Of a stretch of DNA of 64,000 nt, positions 30,317-42,500 are shown one piece after another. The DNA is from Ceratodon purpureus. Lineage: Eukaryota; Streptophyta; Bryopsida; Pseudoditrichales; Ditrichaceae. How positions within the stretch are numbered: the stretch's first letter is position 1; every line of letters starts with the position of its first letter. The translations under genes and the position numbers were made by a program. The stretch lies in the NCBI GenBank assembly GCA_014871385.1, contig CM026426.1, positions 2,305,852 to 2,369,851 of the forward strand. Reading direction: 5' to 3'. The notes under the pieces are model-generated. The model worked only from the letters and a program-made list of their open reading frames with translations. It had not been told where the DNA came from and did no database searches.

Positions 30317-32863
30317 CATCAGGGACAGCCAGGGGGCAGAATCAACCGGAGAAATAAATTTGGCTTTTAGCAACTTATCTAACTCGGCTTTTACTCGAGT
30401 GGCATAATTTGGATTCATGCGATAGCGCCGTTGTTGTAGAGGATGTGCATCCGGTACTAAGTCTATAGTGTGTTCTGCGAGTGTTCGAGGGATCCCCTTT
30501 AAGTCTTCGTGTCCCCACGCAAAGATGTCGTGGTACTCATGGAAAAGCTCAATGGCGGCCTTCTTGATGTCTGCTGGTGCCTCTGCATTTATCTTGATGA
30601 ACTTGGGGTCCGCGGTTGTCCCTAAATTGACCAGTTCTACCTTATCCTTGGCTCCATGTGACCATCCATTTACTGTCTGATCCTTTAATGTTTGGACAGC
30701 GGGTGGCACATTGATCGTGACTGTTTCGTTGATCTCTTGTGTAAAGTGAGCAGGGATATCCAATTTGTCTGGTTCGGGTACTAGACTGGCGAGATGAATT
30801 TCTACAAGAGGTACGAGATCAGGGTCGGCTTGGAAGACCAAGGCCTCCTGTTCTTGCGATAGCCCTTGGAGCCAATTAGTGCCAGCATGGTTCCTAATCT
30901 GATCCGCTTTGGCTCCAGTGACGCAACTGTCGACGGGTATTACTATGGTTCGTCCATGATGTTGAATACGGATTTGGTTCCTAGACCAGTCATGGATGGC
31001 GTTCATATCCTGCAACCAAGGGCGTCCTAAGATGACTGGAAAATTGCTTCGTTCCGGCATGGATATAATAACAAATGTTGCTGGTGTTGTTACTCCGTGG
31101 GTGGTGATGGCTACAGACGACAATATTCCCATTGGTGTGACAGGAGCGTCATTTGCCATCCTGAGTATAAATTTGGTGGCTTTTGGCATTGGAAGGCCAA
31201 GATTTTCTTGGAGCTGGTTACCCATGACGTTGACTCCGGATCCGCCGTCAACCAGGACATTAGTTAATTCGAACTGTCCTAGTTGCATGTGGATGACCGC
31301 GGCGTCCGGATCCAAGGTTGTCGTGTTGACTTCAATGGTGGTTGGTTCCCTGGTTGGTGTGGGTAATGCTGCCTGCTGTAGATATTTTTGTAGCTCAGGA
31401 CTTAGCTGAATCAGTTTGGACAGCGTGATTGTTACGTTGGTACTATCTATAACTTGCTGTAGATCAGACGTTAGTGGTGTTTCTAATTCGTCTTGTAAAT
31501 TGCGACGGATCTGGTGCAACCGTTCCCAATGATTTGCTAGAAATGGCTTCCTGGGTTCGATGGCGTGGTCAGTGGTTTTTTCAGCGGGGACCGCTTTAGA
31601 CCTTGTTGACACCGCAGCGGTTGTAATGGCTGCTATCTTGGCCTCGGCACCGGGTATTTCGCTGATAGTGACGCCCTCCCTTCTTGGTAGCTGTGGTGCC
31701 CCTGGCGTATCTGACTGAGATGAGGCCGCCGTGGCCCATCGTTGGCGTAATACCGGGCATTGTCCCCGTCTATGGTGCAATGATCCGCATTCCCAGCACG
31801 CGTCATTTCGACCGGGCTGAAATGCGTCTACTCCAATTTCTTCAGCCTGCATGGCGGCAGCGGTGGGTCTAGGTCGTCGGCCTTCTTCCGGGCGTGGTGT
31901 GCTAGTTGCAAACCAGCATCGGCCTGGATGTATTTTGCCGCATGTGTTGCATGGTGCCGCGGCTACTCTGGTATCTGTCCGAAAAACCGGTAAGGGTAGG
32001 AGCGGGGTTTGCAACTTTTGGAGAGCCCCTAGCTCTCTGTTGATGTCGTTGGCGGCACCGAGAATGTGTTGGAGAGTTTTGACCCCGCGGATGACAATGC
32101 CTTGTTGTATCCATGGTAGTAACCCTTTTTTAAACCATTCGCACAAGTAGTCTTCTTCAGGTTTCTGACTAAGTTTATCGGCCAGTTGTTTAAACCAATC
32201 ATAGAACTTGTCTACAGGCTCCTCCTTGCCTTGAGTGATGCTACCTAGTGCCCTGAGAATCTCCGAACTTGTCTTTAATTTTCTAAATTTTTGTAAGAAA
32301 CTAGTTTCCATTTCTTCCCAAGTGGAATGAGGATGATCTGTCTCAAAATCAATATACCAATTTATGTGATCCCCTTGCAGTGTGGTTCCAAAAATGTTTT
32401 GCAAGTCTGCCGGGTTGGTCACGCCGTTGGTTCTAGCGATGACCTTGAATCGCCTAATATGCCAGTCTGGGTCGCCAGTGTCGTCGAACACGGGATATTG
32501 TATCTTTCGCAACTTGGTATGACTGTCATGACTGCCCAGACTCTGTGATATTGCTGCCGTAAGATTTCTCCGAGGTAGCGTGGCTGAAGGTAATTCCCCT
32601 TCTGGGACCTGTGAGGTTTGTCCAGCATGGTCTAATGGTAGCTCGGCTAGTGGTTCTTGAGAACGGCTTCCTTGCAAGTTTTGGTACTGTTCACTTAACG
32701 TGGCCAGCTTGGTGTTTGTTGCATCATTTTTCGCGGCCAAGTCGGTCATCTGTTGTTTCATCCATTGTAAAAATTCTTTGGTGGCGTCGATGTCATCTTG
32801 GACTGTAGTTTCTTCGCCTTCAGTAATTCTAGCTGCTTCAGCAGCGACTTTCCTTAGAGGCAT
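30317..32863 (-). CDS. Gag-protease and start of RT of the Ty3 element
   Basis: The ATG at 32,863 opens a frame of about 849 codons up to the inserted inverted-repeat element. Order: an N-terminal coiled coil (residues 10-75); a retrotransposon gag domain (about 115-260; DPDWHIRRF, WEEMETSFLQKF, EEPVDKFYDWF); a CX2CX4HX4C zinc knuckle (CWECGSLHHRRGQC); a retropepsin-like protease around LVDGGSGVNVM; then the linker and RT start (AEHTIDLVPDAHPLQQRRYRMNP, AKFISPVDSAPW). The frame is open throughout this part. It lies directly inside the 5' LTR and primer site. Confidence 0.9.
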
Positions 32864-32904
32864 GATTTGACGTTGGTCTCGATCTCCCCTAGATCAAATT
32901 TTTA

Positions 32905-32922
32905 TCCCCAGCATGGTCGCCA
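32905..32922 (-). promoter_or_regulatory. Primer binding site, Asp-tRNA-like
   Basis: Three bases inside the 5' LTR the minus strand reads TGGCGACCATGCTGGGGA. Aligned to the 3' end complement of plant tRNA-Asp (TGGCGCCGTTGCCGGGGA, from memory) most positions match. This primer type is common in Tat/Athila-like elements. Confidence 0.6.
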
Positions 32923-32925
32923 AAA

Positions 32926-33592
32926 TGTTAGCTGAGGTGGTCCTATGGAGGCAATGATCAGGGGAGAGTCTAAGTGTACTAGGGTCGAGTTTGGGGCAAG
33001 TGGGTTGATATGTGAGAACCGGCAGGGCACGGGGATACCCGGATTGTCTTACCGGATATCAGGGGAGCCGGACTTCCAGCCGTTAGGGTTAGTCCAGCGA
33101 GGAGACGAGGGGTCCTTGGTCCCCTGAGGTCCTCGGTGCTAGAGACGGTGTAGGAAGTCCTTGGTGTTTCAGGATTCAGCGAGGTCAGCGTATCGAGAGG
33201 AGGCACTTCATCGTTCAGGGAAAGAGTAAGAGTTGAATGCAAGAAAGGGGCGGAAGAGAAGGCATCGAAGGAAGGATACAAGAGAAAGCAAGAGCAGCAA
33301 GCAGGTGATTCAGAACACAGTAGATTTTTATCAAGGCATAGTCTTTTCTATTAGAGGTCGTCCAAAGAAACAGAGTTTCAGGAGTACAAAATAGACTCTT
33401 GCTCACGGCCGTGGCCTGGAGAGAGTCAGAAACCTAGCTCCTAGTTCAAAGTCGGATTCACAGAGAGCTTTGGCGACTAAAACCTAGACTTTTATACTAT
33501 GGTTGCCGTCCCTGGAGACCGTAGAGACTGGGAGTCGTGGCCCGCTGATGCCGTCCTCGACTTCAGTTCGGGCCGCCACTTGTGTGGTAACA
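32926..33592 (-). repeat. 5' LTR of the Ty3-type element
   Basis: A 667-bp copy of 107-773, adjacent to the primer binding site and gag, so it is the 5' LTR on the minus strand. It differs from the 3' LTR at about 15 positions by eye. Confidence 0.9.
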
Positions 33593-33597
33593 ACTAC
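33593..33597. repeat. Target site duplication ACTAC, right copy
   Basis: Matches 102-106 and closes the Ty3 insertion. Confidence 0.9.
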
Positions 33598-34340
33598 AAC
33601 GACAAATCGCTTCGGATCTGAAAGAACCAAGATCCGGTTATCCCTAGGCGACCCGTACCACTTTCCGAACTCCTGCTCACAGATTGCGGAACCTCTTTAG
33701 AAGTTCAGGGAGCCCGATCAAGTACCTTTTGATCCACTTCAACCTTAGCGACGGCTATTCGGCGTGAGGTTTGGGTTGGGGACGGAACAATGAGGCTTCA
33801 ACTCCTACGACAACCTACCCAATCTTACCGCTCTATCTCAGTACCGTTCTGATCCGGGTCCCGTCACAACTTCCGTCACCTTCCTATCCAAGCTACTGCA
33901 GAACTCTCAGCACCCTCTCGGATCATTCACACTTAGCTGGAAACCACGTACAGTGTATACAAAACACAAATACTTTACTGATAAGGAATATAGGTAGGAT
34001 TTATGCAAAACAAGGACTCGGCCTGCATCGCCTTCCCCACTTAAGTAAGCAGGGGCTTTCACAAAAGCGGCGGCGCCGAAAGGTTCAACAAAAACCCTTA
34101 TTCCTAACCATCTACCTAGAATCCTACTTAACGGTTAATCCGGATCTTACCGGTCGGACATCTACTCCTATAAATTCTGAAAGTGACTGGCAGTTCCGGT
34201 GCGAGGAATCTACCCTGTCTTTGTCTTCTTGTGACTGTCCTTCTCCTTTGACCGAGTCGTCCTCGGCTCGGATCCTCCTCCCTTCGCAGCACGCTCCGCT
34301 TGTCGCCTTGCTTTGGCCTCAGCCTTCGTTTCCTTTGTTT
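33598..34340. other. Sequence at the edge of the Ty3 insertion, no clear gene
   Basis: Mixed sequence containing a minus-strand basic open frame (34,128-34,346; Arg/Lys-rich). It may be the decayed 3' end of the gene that follows on the minus strand. Otherwise nothing is supported. Confidence 0.35.
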
Positions 34341-36367
34341 TAACATCTAGTGACCGGGTAACAATCTTGGTCTTGGGGGACTTGACGGGGGTTCTCTCGG
34401 GGTAGGAGTACCGGACGTCGGGGTCCGGGTATCCGTTCCGGTTGTCCTAAGTAGGGAACTTGCGTAAGAATCCGAGTCGGACCCGGAAATTTCAATTGTG
34501 CCGGGATTGATCGGACCCTTCCTCTTCCTCAGCTGGCGCCTGGTTCCGGAAGAATCCGCTGGAGACTCTTCGATAGGCGTTCCGGTAGGGGTAGGTGTGA
34601 TAGTACCGGTCCAGGCCGTAAGTGAAGGAGTGAGAGTTCCATTCTGGACCACTCGGGTACGCTTGGGTGGTGATATGGATCTTCTCCACTAACTCCCGAC
34701 TACCTCCCCCTGATGAACCGGAATCACAACATCCCCGACCGTCGTGGTAACGATCAGCTGCACGGCCCGGGTGACTTCTTCCGTGACTGTCTGCTCCTCA
34801 GATCGCCTCAGGGAGACTGTGGTTCCCGTAACCTCTGTCTGGACGATGGGAATTGCGCAACTCTGCTAAGCAATACTGGCTCCGGGAGATGCCTCCTTAG
34901 CTATCACCCCAACTATCTGATCCGCAATTGTCCAAGGTGGACCAAAAATATCCAAATCCCTGACCCTGTCCTGCTCATACCTAAGCTGGGGCGACCAAGT
35001 CTGCTCCCAAGGAGTCATGAACCCTGCTCCACGGGATTCCCCCACCACTCAGACTTCCGGTTCCCGGACAAAGCAATCTCTTCATCAACTTCAGAGTCTT
35101 GCCCATCGAGTACTCGTACTTGGACATGATCGTGATGATCCTCTCCCTATCCTGTAGGTGAGCGGGGGCCATCACGTTCTCATCGAACAACCGAGCCTTG
35201 TTGACTACATTGCCTGGAACTCCCACCAACTTCTGGATCTCATCCAAGGTTTGCTTGTGCTCGGCGTGGAACTTACAGATCTTCTCACTCTTCACGGCCA
35301 GCTCCGAGGTTAATTCCTTGATCTGCAGCTCCAGTCGCTGCTTCTTGCCCTGTAACTTGGGTGCATCCTTCAGAAGCTCGACCTTCCAAAGAACCTCCTC
35401 CAGTTCACAGCCTCCTAACGATGTGCAGACTCTCCGGAACAGCGACTCAATCCGCTCGTAAGTGGCATGAGCATGGTGGGTCCCTTCCCGAAGTGACCGG
35501 AACGGGTCAGCCGGAAACACTTGCTCGGAACTGGATGCCTTCCTTGCCGCGTCATCTCAGGCCGTGGAGGGTTCCTCGTGATGGGATGTGGTTCGTTCCG
35601 ACCGCAACTTGGAGTGGGCCTTCGTTGGGGTGGCTTCGGGAAGTATCTGCACATCCGGTTCCCCTCCTTTTGTGGACGTTGTGTCGGAGTCTTCTTCGTG
35701 CTGCTCCCCTTCCGATTCTGCCGGTACCTCTTGAAAGAAGAGGAGATCCTTCGCTACCCCGTAGCTCTCCTCCTCCTTGTCCATCAGCAAGCCACTTGCA
35801 TGGTAGAGATGGTAAAGGAAAGGGGTGACTGGAGTTGCCTTCTTTCCGACTCCGGCCAGCAACTTCTGCACAGTATCCGATACAAGCATGACCCAGTTAA
35901 CGTGACGCTCACCCGTATAGGCTCCAAGGATCGTGTTTTCAACCGTGATGGTGACTTGTTCCGGTTTCAACGGATATAAAATCGGAACCAGGAAGGCTAG
36001 GATTTGTCTCTGTCTCCTATCCTTACAGGCGTTCACCACATATCCATTGTTCTTATGGATCTTTCTTGGAACCTATCCTGCACGTACTTGTCCGTTCTGG
36101 TCGCACAACCGTATCCCTCCTGAACAAAATCGTAAGTGGCCGCCCAAATTTCCGCGGTCCACTGAGTTGGGTGACTTCGGATCGAATTATTCCATCTATC
36201 ATCCGGCCCGTCTACGATTTCTCTCACCATCTCCTCATCTCTCAGCAACCAGGTCGTGAGAGCAAATCCTGGCACCTCATCCGGGTGAGATCCTCAACCA
36301 GCTCCTTCATCTCACTATCGGTCCTCGGAACTGCGGGGCTAAGAACTCTAAGCTGAATTGGTGCCAT
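34341..36367 (-). pseudogene. Decayed coiled-coil gene related to retroelement side ORFs
   Basis: The ATG at 36,367 starts Met-Ala-Pro-Ile-Gln. The coding trace passes through several frames with shifts near 36,275, 36,045 and between 35,557 and 35,520. It shows a folded N-terminal domain (Asp-Arg-Trp-Asn-Asn-Ser-Ile, Val-Asn-Trp-Val-Met-Leu-Val, Thr-Pro-Val-Thr-Pro-Phe-Leu), an acidic Ser/Thr-rich linker, a coiled coil (35,100-35,500) and a Thr/Pro-rich end. The order of domains and the Asn-Trp-x-x-Leu-Val plus Pro-x-x-Pro-Phe-Leu motifs match the extra ORF at 25,483-26,703. It is probably the relic of a related retroelement, but no LTRs were found. Confidence 0.5.
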
Positions 36368-36829
36368 TGCTACGTCTCACTCCTCTCCCTTTACGAGCCG
36401 ACAGCAAGAATCCCGGCAATCCAACTGCCAGTGAATCGGAAAAGACAAAAACACCTCACCACTCTTTCACTCTCTACATACAGTCAGCAAAAAGGAACTC
36501 CAAACCCTAACACTCCCGCATATATACTCAAGAAATCATTAAGGCCAAGACGGCGTGTAATTGCAGCCGCCATCGTACCGGGCCAAGCGTTATCCGATCA
36601 TGATGACTCCCGCGTCGAATCGGATCCCGCACGCGGTTACAGTAACGGTCAACTCTCGGAACACTCCCTCGATTTGAGTTCTTCATCCGAGTTATTCATC
36701 CGAGTTTTCTCTTCTGAGTTCCAAGATCGGGATCCGAGGACATGGCATGTGTTAACTGTTTTAAGGATCCTGGAGCATCCGGTCCTGACCAACTCTTAAT
36801 ACGGATAGTGTCTAGCTAGTTTTTACCTA
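36368..36829. other. Upstream region of the decayed gene, no coding signal
   Basis: It contains CATATATACTC at about 36,519, possibly a core promoter remnant, and repeated ATCCGAG/TCTGAG words near 36,690-36,720. No gene is supported. Confidence 0.4.
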
Positions 36830-39279
36830 CACTAAGCCAGAGATGCGTCAAACTTGACGTAAATCCACACTATCCTCAATTAGTGTGGAAAAAATATCCA
36901 ATTAAACGTGGCGCGCGTCAAGCGTTTTAACGTGAAAAAGTCACCAATAACGTCACTGCGTCAAAGAGGATATGGGTGAAACGCGAATAAAATTTATACG
37001 TTCCAAATAACGGCATCACGTTAAATTAAACGGACACGTTCCTGTTGGACAGTAATTTTTTTCACCTACTTTTTTACCTCAAGGAACTTTAGATATGACT
37101 AAATATAGTAAGTCTCCACGTCAGCACGTTTCTTATGACAGGGAGGACGTCAATCTTAACAGGTGCTACGTTAAAATGTGTTAAAAAAACGTAACACATT
37201 GACTGACGTGGAATGAGTGCCCTGATGTGGAATGCTTGAAGAGTCAATGGCTGACGTGGAAGGTAGTTTTGACTATGGTTGACCATAGTACTATCCAGAG
37301 CAGTGCGTTTCTTATAACATTGAGACGTCATAGGTAACATGCGCCACGTTCAAGTGTGTTAAAAAAAACGTACCGAGAAGACTGACATGGAATGACTGTG
37401 CTGACGTGGATGCGTTGTAGGGTGATAGGCTGACGTAGAAGAATTAGGTTCGACCGGTTAAGCAATGTTTGAGAGCTGTGAAGGGGCTGTCAACATTGAC
37501 GCGCGCGTTTCTTGTGACAGAGAGTGCGTTAAGATGTGTTACAAAAAACGTATGAACATATCTGACATGGAATGCATGCGCAGACGTGGAACGTGTGCGT
37601 GGAGGAACTTGGTGACGTGGAATGTAAGATTTGACATGCAATATTTTATTTGGGAGTCTAGGAGGCTGTCAATAGTGACACACGCGTTTCTTGGGTCAGA
37701 AAGTGCGTTTCTTGTAACGGGAAGTGCGTTTCTTGTAACATGAAGTGCGTTCAAATGTATTACAAAAAATGAAGGCAGCTAGGGTTGGCGGCTAGGGTTT
37801 GGCGGCTAGGGTTTGACGACTAGGGTTTGACGACTAGGGTTTGGCGGCTAGGTTTTTGAGGGGGTTTTGGAGTGAGGATTGACTCTTTTTCTCTCTATCT
37901 GGGTGTTTCAGCTGGAGCTAGGAGTGTGTGTCTATGTGAGTATGGAGCAAGGAGTGTGTGTGAGTATGAAGCTAGGAGTGTGTGTGTGTGTGTGTGAGTG
38001 TGGATCTAAGAATGTGTGTGTGTGTGTGTGTGAAAGTGTAGAAGTTGAATATTACTTTCATGAGGCCATTACTATCCTCTATCCTAATGATGACGCAATT
38101 GTGTATACAGGAAGAAGTTGGGGGTTTGGAGAAATTGCTTGGACAGAATGCTACAGTGCCGGTGAAAACCTTTAAACGGGTAAGAGCTTCTTGATACTAA
38201 ACCTTCAGATGGGATTGATTGGCTGATTTGTTGCTGTGACCTCACCGTTGGCTTGATCACGTGGGCTGTGTAGATCAAGAAGAATCTAGCGTGAGCCTCC
38301 TGGGATGTACGCACCGTTTGTGTCTTCTACATGCCAATCGCTCCTCCAAGAAGTGGACGTCGGACGAGCTCATTTTGGTAGAAAGCTGTATGCCATCGCA
38401 ATGTAGAGGTAGACTTTATGTATTTTGTATTTGAATAACAGAACATTGTATCAAAAAAGTTACAGCGTGTTTAATTGTGTTTTAATTGACGTTTCGTTTG
38501 CATTTTAAATGACGTTCTCTTGTGTTCCAGAACGTTATTGCTTACGTTCAATAGTGTTTGTATGTGTCATAATGATCATGAGCTATGCGTCCGGATAAAC
38601 ATGAAATTGCGTTTCAATGAACACCCAAAATCCACTTTAATGTTACAAAGAGTTGACACTGCGAACGTCAACTTCCGTCTAAATGCGTTTTTCAAAACGC
38701 ATTCAAATACGTGACACATGCGTTTATCAGCGTCCAAACACGTTATAATGAACGTCCACACTACGTTTACGTAAACATACAAAACACGTCACACTACGTT
38801 TACGTAAACACACAAAAACCGTCAACATAAACCGTTTCTGTAAACATACAAAACCCGACACCGTAAACGCATCCAGGAATATTCTCCGATCCCTGATCAT
38901 GACACGTGTCACCATCTCAACCATTGAAATCAAGTGCCACGTCAACTGCCACGCAATATCTGACGTGGAATGGACAATGGAGGGAAATATCCACGTAAAC
39001 TCCAACGTGGAATGAAAAACAGCGGGAAATGCTCACGTGGCAAAAAGTAACTCCCTCGATTTACTGACTGTAGGTAACTTCTGGCTATTCAGAGTAACGT
39101 GGTTTAACAGAGATGACGTGCGCACGTCAAAACGTTTTAACGTGCCATGACGCGCCGCGTCATAATCAAAAGACCTATGTGACAGGGCGCGTCACTTTGG
39201 ACTAGTCAAAAAATCCACGTTAAACCGCGTTAAAAACCGCGTTAAATGGCGTTATCTTTGACGCATCTCTGCCTTAGTG
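36830..39279. mobile_element. Non-autonomous CACTA element, 2.45 kb
   Basis: The left end reads CACTAAGCCAGAGATGCGTC and the right end is its inverted match with one mismatch (CACTAAGGCAGAGATGCGTC on the minus strand). CTA at 36,827-36,829 and 39,280-39,282 gives the 3-bp duplication typical of CACTA transposases. The ends carry repeated TTTTAACGTG, AACGCG and GACGTGGAATG words, the subterminal repeats common in this superfamily. No transposase is present. The interior has GCGTTTCTTGTGACAG-type repeats, five CTAGGGTTTGGCGG-type repeats (37,770-37,850) and a GT microsatellite (37,975-38,035). Confidence 0.85.
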
Positions 39280-39369
39280 CTATATAACCAAAAAAAATGA
39301 AAAATTAATTGAATCCTAACTCCGGTTGGAGATTATCCGGTTTATTCTGAGTTTCTCGGATCCGATAGA

Positions 39370-39505
39370 TCCCATAAAATTTAGACCCTCATCGAGAGAT
39401 CTCTCGATAGTGCTTTGGAGATCCTCATTGAGAGACCCTCATCGAGAGATCCCTCGATCCTATAGAAGTTAGACCCTCATCGAGAGATCCCCCGATAATG
39501 CTTTG
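39370..39505. repeat. Short repeats of the CATCGAGAGATCCC type upstream of the DUF7869-like gene
   Basis: Three to four copies of ACCCTCATCGAGAGATC with CTCGATAGTGCTTTGG-type tails precede the gene. Related words (GGGATCCCCCGATG) recur inside the gene near 41,660 and after it at 43,290-44,110, so the motif marks the whole unit and may belong to its transposon ends. Confidence 0.7.
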
Positions 39506-39517
39506 GATCTCTTTAGA

Positions 39518-42500
39518 ATGGACTCTGGCAGTGACAGTGATGGTCCCCAGATGCCGTGTGTGGGACCATCCGGTTACGACTTCTCGCAGCAATCAACTAC
39601 TCGCTCAGATGAGCTTCGACCCGGGCAGTCTCTGAAGCTTGTCGTCCCCCCTTTCGGAGATTTTGGAATCGGATCTGTTGTCAACGTTCATCCTTTTGGG
39701 CAGTGGCTTGGAGTTAGCATTCCACCTGGCTCGTCGGAATTTATTCTTATGCGACCATCAAGCATTGTGTCAGACGCAGCGGACCTCTTCCTCGAACCTC
39801 GCCGGAGAGGCTCCAGCGCTTTGAGGGATGCTTTGAATCGAACAGTTCTCTGGAGAGCTGGTGATGCAATTGCCTTGTTGCAGGATCCTCCCATGAACGA
39901 CGTTGAATACGTTCGTCAACAATTCAGGATTGGACTGGAAGTTCAGAGGCTGGACCTTGCGAGTGCGGTTCTAGCCTCCGGTAGAGTATTCTACTCAAAA
40001 CCGGAGGAGTATTTTCGAGACGGAAGATTGGGCGAGGGAAACATTGGAGTGACGATCCTTGACGTCTTTGTCGAGGACACTGACGCCATAATGAGTAATG
40101 AGTGTTGGTTGATATTTGAATGCAAAGTCCCGAACGACCCTTCTCTTCGTCAACAGTCGAGCACTTCTCCTGAATCCCCATGAAGGTAGATCCGCAAGAG
40201 CACCTTGGAGGTAGACGGAAGGCACCTTACCGGTTTATAGTGCGGAAACCTAAAACGCATGAGAAACGTTTGCTGTACAATACGAAGACATCGGATGCTG
40301 AAGTGAGGAAGGTTAGCTTCGAACGATGCTGCTCAAAGCCTTGCTGTGAGACATTTCCCCAAGAGCTCACACTAATAGTGCGTCAGAAATTCTATTCGAA
40401 ATCATTTCAGGAAAGACGGGAATATGAGATTGCGGCGAGTGGACAGATGCATTCAGTCGATGGTGACCATAGGAGGAAGTACTTGACGCTGCATGGTTTG
40501 GAAGTTTGCGCGACTGCTTGGTATCTTATTCACGGAGTTCTCAAGTCAACTTTTCATAGCTATGTCCAAAGATACAACGAAGGGGTTCTCTCAACAGCGC
40601 ATGGAAACAAGGGCTACAAGTAACCGAGGATCAGAACAGTTCAAGTCATGGGTACTATTGCTGCTATTGTAGACGAGAATGCAGATCAGATGCCCCACCA
40701 AATGCGAGGAATCAGAAATAGAAGAGTGGACACTCTGAAATGTCTTCCAGTAGACAACAACTGGAAGCGAGTGATGGCTGACGCCAATGAGGTACGAGTC
40801 TTTGTTTTGCGTATCTTATAGTGTTGTTGCATTGGGAGATCTCCCGATAGAGGTTACTTTTTTATTGACAGTCACTTCTTTGTCTTACAGTATTGTTGTA
40901 CTCTACCTACGTCATGCAATATATAACTTTTTTATCCCTCTTTGGTGGTTTGTCATAATTTGTCGTGTAATACTTGGAGATTGTTCGTTTGCGTTTGTCT
41001 CTTTCTTTGCCTCGCAACTGATAGGACCTTCCGGTGCATTGCAGACAAATGTTTCATTAGGTCTGCCTACAGTGAACTAGTCTACAATTAGTAGAATTAG
41101 AAAGAACCTCTTCAACAATATTGCAATCAAACCAGTTGGAAGTTCTTTTGCAAAATGCTCGACATGTGACCAACTTCAAGAATTCATTCTGAAGTCACCT
41201 AACGGAAGTCTAGAATATGTTGACTTCATGAAGCAACGGGAGGAGCACCTTGCTCACCAAGCGTCTTGTCGTCGTCTGTATGGTGCATGGCGCAAAGAAT
41301 CAAAGCGCAATCCCAGTGAGATTCTATGCATTATTCATGACAAGATGGATACCGCAAAAAACGCTCTTCCCCGGATGCGGGTTACAACAAAGGCTACTCA
41401 AGGTTTGAGACAACTTCCTATGAACGTCATTAGTATGGTTTCACATGGGCACGGGGATGGCGCCTATGCACATTACTGTCCTCAGTGTTGGCCAGGAGAT
41501 TCTAACGCCACAATATCATTGTTGGCGAGGCTGTTCCGTCGACTGGAAGGCCCCTCAATTCGGGAGTCTGGGAAACTATTTGAGTACCCCCCTCAAAACT
41601 CAGTGTTCGAGACATTGTTGAGGGGGAAGTCTAGGTGCCTCGACATTTTACCACGTATCGAGGGATCCCCCGATGTCCAAGGGTCTAAATCTTTACCGAG
41701 GGAGTTATACCTTCAGCTCGATAACTCCGCTAAAGATAACAAGAACCAATATCTCATGGCGTTTCTCTCCCTGCTTACTGCACGGGGTGTTTTCAAGGAA
41801 ATTCAGGCTAGATTTCTACTAGTGGATCATATGCACGAAGATATTGACGCTTATTTTAGCCATTTGTTGAAGGCATTAAAAAGCAAGAATACGTTTGTTC
41901 TAGCGGATCTAATGAAGGCCTTCATGCAGTTCCAAGAGTTGTCATTCATGCCAGAGTTTATTCAGGAGGTTGCAGACTTCAAGTCTTTCATCAAAGGCTA
42001 TCAAAGCAGTGGTGCAGCTCGCCTTATTGGACTTGGAGAGATGCACCTCTTCAAGTTCTATATGGACGATGATAGTTGGCCGGTTATGAGGTACAAGTAA
42101 TCAGCCGTCGACGCACAATGGCTACCCCTCAACAGACCCCCTATTCGATTGTGGAATGAAAACATGGATGGCGGCCCAAAACTTCCTCACGGCTCACCAA
42201 AGCCGGTTCCGTTCAAACCTATGTGGTGAAGTGAGGTTCCTAAATCTACTGGGAATCAGGTGAAGGCGAGAGAGACCGTAGCCAAAGCTACCAAGAACAA
42301 GAAATTCATGAAGTGCGTACTCCAAAAGTACATTGAGTGCTGGAAAAATGGAATGGCAAAATGCAAGGGATTTGCAGCAGCTTTTGGGCCTTATGTTGAC
42401 TACTGGACTCGTTTGTTATCTGAGCTTGATAAGCTTCTGCTAGTGACACAAGCGTGTCTGTTAGAGGGTTTCTGGCCAAGCCATGAGTGGAGGGCCGTAT

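Larger units (their letters stand above)
107..33592 (-). mobile_element. Ty3-type LTR retrotransposon split by a nested giant hAT element
   Basis: Two 667-bp LTRs in the same orientation (107-773 and 32,926-33,592) are bounded by ACTAC duplications. Coding order on the minus strand is gag, protease, RT, RNase H and integrase, then an extra coiled-coil ORF. Removing the nested 23.8-kb DNA transposon and its 8-bp duplication leaves about 9.66 kb, a normal size for a plant Ty3 element. I count about 15 differences between the LTRs, roughly 2 percent, so the insertion is fairly young. The Asp-type primer site and the extra ORF recall the Tat/Athila side of the family. No chromodomain was seen. 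RT and integrase carry disabling changes, so this copy is not autonomous. Confidence 0.9.
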
